A stretch of DNA of 64,000 bases from Tragulus kanchil (taxonomy: Eukaryota; Chordata; Mammalia; Artiodactyla; Tragulidae), in contig JAIOJX010000001.1 in the NCBI GenBank assembly GCA_022376925.1, positions 1,116,001-1,180,000 of the forward strand, read 5' to 3'. Each line of letters begins with the position of its first letter. The first letter of the stretch is position 1. Shown here one piece after another: positions 47,340 through 64,000 of the stretch. The translations under genes and the position numbers were made by a program. The notes below the pieces were generated by a model that had not been told where the DNA came from, searched no databases, and saw nothing but the letters and a program-made list of their open reading frames with translations.

Positions 47340-48790
47340 TTTTCTTGGGCTCCAAAATCACTGCAGGTGGTGGTGACTGGAGCCATGAAATGAAAAGACG
47401 CTTGCCCCTTGGAAGAAAAGCTATGACACACCTAGACAGAGTATTCAAAAGCAGAGACATCACTTTGCTGACAAAGGTCCTATGTATAGTCAAAGTTGTA
47501 GTTTTCCCAGCAGTCATGTGTGGATGTGAGAACTGGACCATAAAGAAGGCTGAGCACTGATGAACTGATGCCTTTGAACTGTGGTGTTGGAGAAGACTCT
47601 TTTTTAAAAAATAATTTTTTACTTTACTTTTTACTTTTACAGAGTTTTGTTGTTTACAGATATGTATGATCCCAGATTAGTCATAGGTATATCCCCCCCA
47701 TCCCACCCTTCCAGGCTGTCGCACAGCGCCCCTACAGGATCCCCTTTTCTCACAGCACAATGGCAATAGCTATTTTTTTCACATATGATAGTATAGGTTT
47801 TCATGCTACTTCCTTTACGCCTCCCACCCACTGTTCATTCCCCACCATGTCCATATGTCCACTGTCCATGTCTGTTTTTCCATCGCTTCACTGCGTGTGT
47901 TATCATTACCATCGTACTAGATTCCATATACATGTGTCAGTATACTGTACTTGTCCTTCTCTTTTTGACTTGCTTCACTTTTAATGATAGGTTCTAGATC
48001 CATCTACCTCATTAGGACTGATTCTTCTGCATTTCTTTTTACAGCTGAGTAGTATTCCATTGTCTATATGTACCAGAGCTTCTATATACATTCATTCGTC
48101 GATGGACGTCTAGGTTGCTTCCATGTTCTAGCTATTGTATAGAGAGCTGCAATGAACATTGGGGTACAGGTGCTTCTTTCAGTTTTGATGTCATCGGAGT
48201 ATAAGCCTAAGAGTGGGATGGCTGGGTCATATGGTGCTTCTCTTTTTAGTTTTTTAAGGAATCTCCATTCTGTCTTCCATAGCAGTGCTATCAATTTACA
48301 TTCCCACCAGCAATGCAGGAGTGTTCCCTTTTCTCCACACCCTCTTCAGCATTTATTGTTTGTCGATTTGTGGATGATGACCACTCTGACGGGTGTGAGG
48401 TGATATCTCATTGTAGTTTTGATTTGCATTTGGAGAAGACTCTTGAGAGTCCCTTGGACTGCAAGGAGATGAAACCAGTCAATCAATCCTAAAGGAAATC
48501 AACCCTGAATATTCATTGGAAGGAATAGTACTGACACTGAAGCTCCAGTACTTTGGCCACCTGATGTGAAGAGATGACTCACTGGAAAAGGCCCCTGGTG
48601 CTGGGAAAAATAGAAGGCAGAAGAAAAAGGGGACAGCAGAGGACGAGATGGCTGGATGGCATCACTGAGTCAACGGACATGAATTTGAGCAAGCTCCGGG
48701 AGAGGGTGAAGGACAGGGAAGCCCAGAGTGCTGTAGTCCATGGGGTCCCCAAGAGTGGGACACAACTGAGCGACTGAACTGACTGATGAT
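47340..48790 (+). mobile_element. BovB LINE 3' end, split by an L1
   Basis: BovB sequence at 47340-47601 ('...GAATATTC'-type 3' region, 'GAAGGCTGAGCACTGATGAA') resumes at 48430 and runs to GGACACAACTGAGCGACTGA, the conserved BovB/Bov-A 3' end. The frame is broken and the element is dead. The pieces match once 47602-48429 is removed. Confidence 0.88.
47602..48429 (-). mobile_element. Truncated L1 inserted in BovB
   Basis: Starts with a T-rich left edge (complement of the poly-A tail) and runs through L1 3' UTR/ORF2-end sequence ('AGAGTGGGATGGCTGGGTCA', 'TTACATTCCCACCAGCAATG'). It is bounded by a perfect 15-bp target duplication TTGGAGAAGACTCTT at 47587-47601 and 48430-48444. The clean duplication indicates a fairly recent, 5'-truncated insertion. 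Confidence 0.92.
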
Positions 48791-48969
48791 TACGAAGGAG
48801 GAAACAGAAAGCTAACAGGCCTGATATATCAGAAATTTTACGTCACTTTAAAAACTTATTTTTGATTAAAAATGCCGTATAAGGTTACTGTCAAAAACTT
48901 GCAGGAAAGCAGAAAAGGCAAGTTGAAGCCGCGTCATACAATTTAAGAAAGGCCCCAGCTTTGGGAGGG

Positions 48970-49420
48970 AGCCTCAGTTTCCCTGCGGCCAAAGAGCCCT
49001 CCGCCGGCCGGCTCGGCCGGACCGCTCGCGAGGCGCGCGGGGCGGAGCTTGCGGGAGGAGCCGCAGTTCGTCCTCCGCCGGCGCAGAGGGCGGGCGACCT
49101 CGAGTCCCAGGGCCGGCGGGTGGAGTTGGAGGCGGAGCGTGGCAGCCATGCAGGAAGCAGAAGGGGACGCCGGCGCCGGCGGCGCTGCGAGCCGCCCGGA
49201 AAGCCTGGGCCTGCGGGGGGACAGGGGTGGCCCGGGCGGCCCCGGCGCGGGTGCTGCTTTCGCTGCCAGCGATGGCGCTCTGCGTGTCGCGCCGGCCCAG
49301 CACTGTCTGCAGCCAGGCGGAGACCCCTGGTCCACGGCCGGAAGACCGGGAGGCCCACCGCACGTATTGCATCCCACCCGAGGGCGCAGTGTGGAGAGCG
49401 CGGGGGGCTGCCTGCGGGAG
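48970..49420 (+). promoter_or_regulatory. LAGE3: CpG island and promoter of LAGE3
   Basis: Sharp transition at about 48970 from AT-rich repeat DNA to CpG-rich sequence covering the LAGE3 5' UTR and first exon. The start codon lies in GGCAGCCATGC. Confidence 0.75.
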
Positions 49421-51668
49421 GTGGGACAGAGGGATAGACGAGTCGGGAGCTGCTGGGGGCTTGAGGGAGAGAAAGAAGAACAGAGGGAAGCCGGGAGCGT
49501 CCGGAGGTGGGCACAGAATGCAGAGCTGAAGGAGAAATGGAGGCGGGCATGGGCTGGCGCGATCTGAGTCGGGAGGAGACATGGGATCAGGGGCAGCGGG
49601 GTTGCTGGGGTGGCTTAGGGCTGGGAATGGGCTGGGGGTGCTGGAAGCAGTCCTGACTGGACGGGTCAGGCTGGCATGAGACAGGGCCCGAAGCACCAAA
49701 TCCGTGTGGCGTGTGGATGGTGCCTTAACCGAATCTCCACCAGCACCCTAAGCGTGCCTTTCCCGTCCGCCCTGGAGGCAGAGATCGCCTGTGGATCCCT
49801 GGCGCCGGATGCCGAACCTCACGGAGAGGCTGTTGGCAAGGAGCTTACAGTGAAGGGCACCGTCCTGGCAGTGTAAGTTCTAGAAGGGGCTGGTTGGGAG
49901 TGGCAGCAGGTGGCCAAGGCAGCCTCTCCAGCAGGGGCACTCTGTTGAAGACTCGAGAGACACTGGAGGGCTGCATCTCGCGCGGTGCCGCGGCCACGCC
50001 CGTGGAGACGGGGCGGGGGAGGAGTTCCCACCTCCACGTTGATTCTCTCCTTTTTTTGGCGGGGGGGGGTGGGAGGGGAGGAGACTGGAGAGGGAGGGGG
50101 GCAGGCGGGCCACTTCTATTGGTCTTTCATTTATTTAGTTTCATCCATCTTTGTTCTTTGGCTCCTGCGGGCCTCCCATCGCGGTGGCCTCTGTCGTCGC
50201 TGAGCGCCGGCTCTGGGCGCATGCGCGCCAGAGCTCCGGCTCGGCGACTGGACACATCAGGCCAGCCGCTCCGCAGCACGTGGGATCTTCCCAGGCCAGG
50301 GATCGAACCGGCGCCCCCTGCACTGCAAGGCGGTGTCCTTACCCACTGGACCACCAGGGAAGCCCCACGTTGATTCTCTTTTTCTGTCACTTTTAGCTGC
50401 TGGAGAGCTGAGGATTCCCGCCTCCTTCAAACTTCCATTGTCAATTTTCTTGACCAGCTTTCTCTGGTGGTGCGGACCATGCAGCGCTTTGGGCCCCCTG
50501 TTGCCCGCTAAGCCAGAGCTGGGGAAAGGGAGTTAAGGCCTAACCTCGTGTACCTTTCAGGGGGCGGGGGGCCGGGAGGTGGGACAGAGGATAGACGAGT
50601 CGGGAGCTGCTGGGGCTTGAGGGAGGGAAAGAAGAACAGAGGGAAGCCGGGAGCGTCCGGAGGTGGGCACAGAATGCAGAGCTGAAGGAGAAATGGAGGC
50701 GGGCATGGGCTGGCGCGATCTGAGTCGGGAGGAGACATGGGATCAGGGGCAGCGGGGTTGCTGGGGTGGCTTAGGGCTGGGAATGGGCTGGGGGTGCTGG
50801 AAGCAGTCCTGACTGGACGGGTCAGGCTGGCATGAGACAGGGCCCGAAGCACCAAATCCGTGTGGCGTGTGGATGGTGCCTTAACCGAATCTCCACCAGC
50901 ACCCTAAGCGTGCCTTTCCCGTCCGCCCTGGAGGCAGAGATCGCCTGTGGATCCCTGGCGCCGGATGCCGAACCTCACGGAGAGGCTGTTGGCAAGGAGC
51001 TTACAGTGAAGGGCACCGTCCTGGCAGTGTAAGTTCTAGAAGGGGCTGGTTGGGAGTGGCAGCAGGTGGCCAAGGCAGCCTCTCCAGCAGGGGCACTCTG
51101 TTGAAGACTCGAGAGACACTGGAGGGCTGCATCTCGCGCGGTGCCGCGGCCACGCCCGTGGAGACGGGGCGGGGGAGGAGTTCCCACCTCCACGTTGATT
51201 CTCTCCTTTTTTTGGCGGGGGGGGGGGGGCGGGGGCGGAGACTGGAGAGGGAGGGGGGCAGGCGGGCCACTTCTATTGGTCTTTCATTTATTTAGTTTCA
51301 TCCATCTTTGTTCTTTGGCTCCTGCGGGCCTCCCATCGCGGTGGCCTCTGTCGTCGCTGAGCGCCGGCTCTGGGCGCATGCGCGCCAGAGCTCCGGCTCG
51401 GCGACTGGACACATCAGGCCAGCCGCTCCGCGGCACGTGGGATCTTCCCAGGCCAGGGCTCGAACCGGCGCCCCTTGCACTGCAAGGCGGTGTCCTTACC
51501 CACTGGACCACCAGGGAAGCCCCACGTTGATTCTCTTTTTCTGTCACTTTTAGCTGCTGGAGAGCTGAGGATTCCCGCCTCCTTCAAACTTCCATTGTCA
51601 ATTTTCTTGACCAGCTTTCTCTGGTGGTGCGGACCATGCAGCGCTTTGGGCCCCCTGTTGCCCGCTAA
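49148..51668 (+). CDS. LAGE3: LAGE3, KEOPS complex subunit (Pcc1 homologue), 3 exons
   Basis: Dimerising subunit of the EKC/KEOPS complex that makes N6-threonylcarbamoyladenosine at position 37 of ANN-decoding tRNAs. Exons: 1 at 49148-49368, 2 at 49744-49872 (or its copy 50900-51028), 3 at 50397-50511 (or its copy 51554-51668). Only one exon 2 and one exon 3 are expected. One set gives 154 codons plus stop; human has 143 residues. Exon 1 encodes a Gly/Ala-rich leader. Exons 2-3 encode the Pcc1 fold (TLSVPFPSALEAEIACGSLA, NFLDQLSLVVRTMQRFGPP). Exon 1 ends in PHV plus TT, which joins C of exon 2 as in human PHIF-TLSV, but the donor there reads GC (GCATCC), not GT. The intron before exon 3 carries a SINE. 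Confidence 0.88.
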
Positions 51669-51718
51669 GCCAGAGCTGGGGAAAGGGAGTTAAGGCCTAA
51701 CCTCGTGTACCTTTCTAG
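49416..51718. repeat. Tandem duplication D8 (period 1156-1158 bp) over LAGE3 exons 2-3
   Basis: Copy A is about 49416-50560 and copy B about 50574-51718, joined by filler GGGGCGGGGGGCC. The start of copy B has lost a G from GGG and a G from GGGGG, both single-base homopolymer deletions. The block holds LAGE3 exons 2 and 3 and an intronic SINE. Confidence 0.92.
50050..50364 (-). mobile_element. tRNA-derived SINE with GC-rich 3' extension, in LAGE3 intron 2
   Basis: The complement of the same subfamily as 32322-32648, including the 20-base extension GACCAATAGAAGTGGCCCGC (complement at 50105-50124) and a C/G-rich run. It is bounded by a 15-bp target duplication CCACGTTGATTCTCT (50034-50048 and 50365-50379). 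The right copy sits just before the exon 3 acceptor at 50396. D8 repeats the element at about 51207-51521. Confidence 0.9.
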
Positions 51719-51856
51719 ACCGCATCCTTCCTAGGGCAGTGACTCCTGCGGTAGCTGCCACTTTATTATGAGGGCCTCATCTTTTGCCTCTGCTGGCCCT
51801 TGGGCGCTCAAGGTCCACTTTTGTGTTTGGTGCTTAAATGTTTCTTAACTATTGAA

Positions 51857-51862
51857 AATAAA
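51857..51862 (+). terminator. LAGE3: LAGE3 polyadenylation signal (AATAAA)
   Basis: GAAAATAAAAATTG lies about 190 bases after the stop codon of the second exon 3 copy. No hexamer follows the first copy before the duplication junction, so copy B is the one attached to the true 3' end. Confidence 0.8.
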
Positions 51863-51869
51863 AATTGAG

Positions 51870-52407
51870 CTATGATTCTGTGTCTGAGTTTATTTTCAAC
51901 TATAGGAGCTTATGAAATCTTGCCTTTGTCCTTAGATTGTAAGTAAGGTTCTGTGATTCAGATGTTCAAGTGGTACAATTTAATTGAAGACAGCTTAAGA
52001 AATGAAAGAGGATAGGTGCTGTCGTTCAGTGTTAGCTACTGTCAGTAATTTGGGATATTTTTAGTTTTACAGTTGCATGTATATAGTAATGTAATGTTTT
52101 GGAAGTTTAGCATTTTTCCTGATATTTCTCATCTAATATGAACTTTCTAAAAATTCTTCAAAGTCATTACTGGATGGGTATACAGAGGATATATTATTGA
52201 ATGAATTATTTTCAGTGTTTGCCATATTATAGGTAGTGATTCAGTGGAATGCTTGGTCTTTGCCTGAATGATTGTTTTGTGAAGATTACAAGAAGTGGAA
52301 TTAGTTAACTATTTAAAGCATTTAACCTGCTGTATGTGAAATTGCTCTCCACAAAATACCCTCACACCAGAATTCTTGTTTCCCCACGTGTGTGTCACCA
52401 TTGGGGG
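51870..52407. other. AT-rich intergenic region after LAGE3
   Basis: No exon or nameable repeat was seen; composition drops sharply in GC compared with the flanking gene. Confidence 0.5.
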
Positions 52408-52605
52408 CTACCCAGGTGGTGGCACAGTGGTTAAGAATCCGCCAGCCAATGCAAGAGATGCAGGGTCAATCCCTGGGTCAGGAAGATGCCCTGGAGGAGG
52501 GCATGGCGACCCACTCCAGTCTTCTTGCCTGGAGAATCCCGTGGACAGAGGAGCCTGGCGGGCCCAGTCCATCAAGTAGCAAAGAGACATGACTGAGTGA
52601 CAGAA
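52408..52605 (+). mobile_element. Bov-tA SINE
   Basis: GGCTACCCAGGTGGTGGCAC start, tRNA-like GTCAATCCCTGGGTC box and Bov-A end (GGACAGAGGAGCCTGGCGGG). Confidence 0.9.
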
Positions 52606-52974
52606 CATATACACTGTCACCTTTAGGTTAGGGACCTACAAAAGAAGAAAAACACTTTGCAGGAGAAAAGGAAACAACTCAGAAACACTAGGATAGGAGT
52701 TTTGTTTACTGGGTTTGTTTCAGATCAGTGATGAAAAGTGCTTGGATACTTGATTCACTGTCCAGGTGGGGGAGTTAACTCCCTGTAAAATATTCTATAA
52801 TCTTGGAAGTTTTACTTCTTCCTTTCCAATCTGGATGTCTCTTAGTGATTGACGTATCTCCTAATAATGGGCTGGATTTTACTTACTATTATGCATGCCA
52901 CATGTTTTTATTGGATTGCATACCTTGTATGTTTTCCCTTGGGCTGTGTATTTTTGTATTCCTAAACGTATTTG

Positions 52975-53095
52975 TATTCTTTTATTTATTTTTGGCCATG
53001 CTCTGTGGCTTCTGGGACCTCAGTTCTCTGAGCAAGGATTGGACCTGGGCCCTAACAGTGAAAGCCTGGAATCCTAACCACTGGACTCTTAAACA
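52975..53095 (-). mobile_element. CHR-1 type SINE
   Basis: Complement of CHR-1: TTTTGGCCATGCTCTGTGGC-like start, then GGACCTGGGCCCTAACAGTG and CCTAACCACTGGA. It is duplicated in D9. Confidence 0.7.
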
Positions 53096-53734
53096 CACTG
53101 AACTGGGTTCTCAAGGGCTGTGTTCCTTGGAAACAATTTGATTCTTTAGAATCTTGCTTTTAAGATTTTCTACCTGGTGCTAGAGCAGTTTTTAGTGCAG
53201 AATTATTCTCCACTACTGAGGTAAGACCCTTTCTGAGTACCTCCCCATCCCGGGCCTCTTGAATTCCGAAGTTCCCATTCCGGCCATTGGGAGCAGGTAC
53301 TCCCTCACCCAGGTCCTGCTTGAGCTCTGAGCAGTTACCTTTAACCCTTTCGGGCAGCCCTTTTCCAGTCCTGGGGTGGGTTCCTCACACACCTGTGCTG
53401 ATCAGCATCTGCCGATGCTCCATGGGCCCCTCCGCAGATCCCCAGGATCATCTCTGCTTGCAGCTCTTGAGCTACAGGGCCCCGGGCTCTAGGGCCTGGC
53501 AGCAGTCTTTCTCCCTCCGTTACCCAGCAAAGCCCAGAATCCGTCTACGGCCTTGGCCTGGCAGATCAACTGGTGAGGCTGCTGGGCTGCTTTATAGCAG
53601 ACATCAGATCGTGTCACCCTTCTGTTAAAAAAGTCTCCAAAAGGGACTCTTAATCAGAGGCAAAACCAAAGAACTTGTCATCTGTTCACCCTTGTTTAAC
53701 ACACGGGGAACTGATGGTTGGTAGGAGCAGTGGA

Positions 53735-53860
53735 CAGGGGCACTGCGACCCACTCGTGTTCTTGCCTGTGGACAGAGGAGCCTGGCGGGCTACGGTCCAT
53801 GGGGTTGCGAAGAGTCAGACACGACTGGAGGGACGGCACAGCGCAGGAGCACAATGACTG
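53735..53860 (+). mobile_element. Partial Bov-A/Bov-tA SINE
   Basis: Only the Bov-A half remains: GCGACCCACTCGTGTTCTTG, GTGGACAGAGGAGCCTGGCG, GGGTTGCGAAGAGTCAGACA. It is repeated at about 54850-54975 in D9. Confidence 0.85.
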
Positions 53861-55125
53861 CAACGCACTGGGATAGGTGAGCTGTCAGGATGTGTTTGGA
53901 GCCATGAGGCCACAGACAGTTTTGAACAGAGTGGGGGCAAGGTCCACTGTGTGTATTAACAGAGTCCCAGCGCCTCTCAGGGTGAGAAGAGGCTGAGGGC
54001 AGCCAGGGCATGCATGCCACATGTTTTATTGGATTGCATACCTTGTATGTTTTCCTTGGGCTGTGTATTTTGTATTCCTAAACGTATTTGTATTCTTTTA
54101 TTTATTTTGGCCATGCTCTGTGGCTTCTGGGACCTCAGTTCTCTGAGCAAGGATTGGACCTGGGCCCTAACAGTGAAAGCCTGGAATCCTAACCACTGGA
54201 CTCTTAAACACACTGAACTGGGTTCTCAAGGGCTGTGTTCCTTGGAAACAATTTGATTCTTTAGAATCTTGCTTTTAAGATTTTCTACCTGGTGCTAGAG
54301 CAGTTTTTAGTGCAGAATTATTCTCCACTACTGAGGTAAGACCCTTTCTGAGTACCTCCCCATCCCGGGCCTCTTGAATTCCGAAGTTCCCATTCCGGCC
54401 ATTGGGAGCAGGTACTCCCTCACCCAGGTCCTGCTTGAGCTCTGAGCAGTTACCTTTAACCCTTTCGGGCAGCCCTTTTCCAGTCCTGGGGTGGGTTCCT
54501 CACACACCTGTGCTGATCAGCATCTGCCGATGCTCCATGGGCCCCTCCGCAGATCCCCAGGATCATCTCTGCTTGCAGCTCTTGAGCTACAGGGCCCCGG
54601 GCTCTAGGGCCTGGCAGCAGTCTTTCTCCCTCCGTTACCCAGCAAAGCCCAGAATCCGTCTACGGCCTTGGCCTGGCAGATCAACTGGTGAGGCTGCTGG
54701 GCTGCTTTATAGCAGACATCAGATCGTGTCACCCTTCTGTTAAAAAAGTCTCCAAAAGGGACTCTTAATCAGAGGCAAAACCAAAGAACTTGTCATCTGT
54801 TCACCCTTGTTTAACACACGGGGAACTGATGGTTGGTAGGAGCAGTGGACAGGGGCACTGCGACCCACTCGTGTTCTTGCCTGTGGACAGAGGAGCCTGG
54901 CGGGCTACGGTCCATGGGGTTGCGAAGAGTCAGACACGACTGGAGGGACGGCACAGCGCAGGAGCACAATGACTGCAACGCACTGGGATAGGTGAGCTGT
55001 CAGGATGTGTTTGGAGCCATGAGGCCACAGACAGTTTTGAACAGAGTGGGGGCAAGGTCCACTGTGTGTATTAACAGAGTCCCAGCGCCTCTCAGGGTGA
55101 GAAGAGGCTGAGGGCAGCCAGGGCA

Positions 55126-55404
55126 GAGACAGGGAGACTGGCATCCATGCGAGAGACACACACAGCTTGCACCACTTGAGGGCAGTGGAGGTGGGGAGAA
55201 GGAAGTGGCTTCTGGCCTTGTCTTGTAGGTGGAGCCACCAGGACTCACTGATGGACTGGACACGCTCCTGGACCTCCTGAAACCCTCAGAAACCCCACGG
55301 TGAGTCAGCCTTCCTCCCACAGAGGGCACCCAGCTCCTGCAGAGTCCGGCAGTCTCCCCACCTGCTTCCCCCTGCCCAGAGAACAACGTCACACACTGAC
55401 TCCA
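55126..55404. other. Short spacer between LAGE3 side and the PLXNA3 3' end
   Basis: A splice-donor-like CCACGGTGAGTC occurs near 55296, but I see no matching exon. Nothing else was recognised. Confidence 0.4.
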
Positions 55405-55414
55405 TTTCTCAGCA

Positions 55415-55420
55415 TTTAAT
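55415..55420 (-). terminator. PLXNA3: PLXNA3 polyadenylation signal (ATTAAA, minus strand)
   Basis: TTTAAT on the plus strand reads ATTAAA on the minus strand, about 925 bases beyond the stop codon at 56345. No AATAAA was seen on that strand between. Confidence 0.6.
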
Positions 55421-56344
55421 TAGGAAAAAAAAACCCACTATAGGGACAAAGAAAACCTCATGCAGAAAAGAAAAAAAGGGAGGCAGAGAGGGTTTGCGGG
55501 AGTGCAGTCCGGGGCCAGGTTCCCCCAAGGAGGCAGAAGAACAACGAGTAAGGCACTGCCGCCTCTGCCCCTCGGGGCAGGCACAGGACAGGGCAGCGGA
55601 GGGTGGGGGGCCCCCACAGAGGGAGTCTGGCAGCAGGGCCTGCAAGAGGAGAGTCCAGTGTTCCCAGGCCCAGGTCTGGCCCCGGCAAAAGCCTGGTTTG
55701 AGCTCTCCCCTCAGAGAGAACCAGGCCCTGGGAGGAGGTCCAGCTCTGACCTAGGAAGTCGGGACGGGCTTCTGCGACGGCTGCAAGGGCGCCCCTCCGC
55801 AGAGCCGCCGGCCGAGGGCCGCTCTGGTGCCTCGCCCACCCCAAGCGCTGCTGGTGTCCAGGCCCCATCCTGGGGATGGGTGGGGCCAGCCAGGGCAAAG
55901 GGGAGGGCCCAGAGGCAAGGCCAAGGCTGACCCTGTCCCAGCGGAGCCAGGAGGACTCAAGGAGAGAGAGTGAGGCTGGGACATCCGGGAGGCCGGGGGC
56001 ATAGTCACAGACGGCAAGGGCAAGTGGAGATAAATTAAATAAATAGGTGGCGGTGGCATAAATAGCGCGGAGGCCAGGGGCGATCACGGCCTGCCAGGAG
56101 GGCGGGGAGAGCGGGGTATTGCTGCTGCCGGGGTGGGGGGCTTGGTTTGGTTGCCCCCTCCCCATGCAGGGCCCAAAGCAAGGCACTAAAGAAGGCGCCC
56201 CGGCTGCGCCAGAGGCGTCTCAGCCTAGGGACCTCTCCCGAGGCACCTGATCCGGGGCTTGGCCCGGGACCCAGGTGCAAGGACCCCCGAGGTGGGAGGC
56301 TGGCTCAGGAGTAAGATGCGCCCTCCTCTTGGGGTCCGCCACCC

Positions 56345-64000
<7,656 letters not shown>

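Larger units (their letters stand above)
52891..55125. repeat. Tandem duplication D9 (period 1115-1119 bp)
   Basis: Copy A is about 52891-54009 and copy B about 54010-55125. Within the first 100 bases copy B lacks four single bases, all in homopolymers (TTTTT to TTTT twice or more, CCC to CC). Later sequence is identical apart from this. The block includes a CHR-1 SINE (52975-53095, repeated near 54095-54210) and a partial Bov-A piece. Confidence 0.93.

Noticed and set aside
55290..55305. Donor-like CCACGGTGAGTC suggesting an unannotated exon
   Set aside because: No acceptor and coding frame of recognisable protein precede it, so the match is insufficient on its own.

Overview
This is mammalian nuclear DNA from a ruminant. 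The evidence is split genes with GT-AG introns, CpG islands, and ruminant or cetartiodactyl repeats: BovB LINEs, Bov-tA SINEs, and CHR-1/CHR-2 SINEs. The gene order G6PD - FAM3A - SLC10A3 - UBL4A - LAGE3 on the plus strand, converging with PLXNA3 on the minus strand, matches the X-linked block known from human Xq28, read in reverse. I cannot fix the species.

Layout: 1-244 is the GC-rich 5' flank or intron 1 of G6PD. 272-13366 is the G6PD coding region, with an intron 2 of 7.8 kb full of L1 and SINE fragments. 13.9-20.1 kb is intergenic and holds a 2.2 kb BovB copy interrupted by a CHR-2 SINE. 20.1-28.1 kb is FAM3A, starting at a CpG island. 28.1-34.5 kb is intergenic. 34.5-38.3 kb is SLC10A3, whose coding region is one exon. 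40.1-41.5 kb is UBL4A. 41.5-48.9 kb is intergenic, with LTR-like pieces and a BovB copy split by an L1. 49.0-51.9 kb is LAGE3. 55.4-64.0 kb is the 3' part of PLXNA3 on the minus strand: 15 coding exons, about 795 residues, from the last extracellular IPT repeats to the stop codon.

The strongest anomaly is a set of eleven separate head-to-tail duplications, each with a 1.08-1.16 kb period and nearly identical copies, spread through the window. They ignore gene boundaries, affect G6PD, SLC10A3, LAGE3 and PLXNA3, and many have short filler bases or runs of homopolymer deletions at the junction. I read them as an assembly or gap-filling artefact, not biology. About 12 kb of the window is therefore probably redundant. 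Gene models that read the assembly literally will be wrong: G6PD would gain 95 in-frame codons and PLXNA3 would be frameshifted.

The genes are housekeeping neighbours rather than a pathway: NADPH supply (G6PD), a secreted or mitochondrial FAM3 factor, an orphan SLC10 carrier-like protein, tail-anchored protein sorting (UBL4A), tRNA t6A modification (LAGE3) and semaphorin signalling (PLXNA3). I found no undescribed gene system. The most promising genuine biology is a SINE subfamily with a shared GC-rich 3' extension, and one such SINE inserted 32 bp upstream of a LAGE3 exon with an apparent duplication of the branch-point region.
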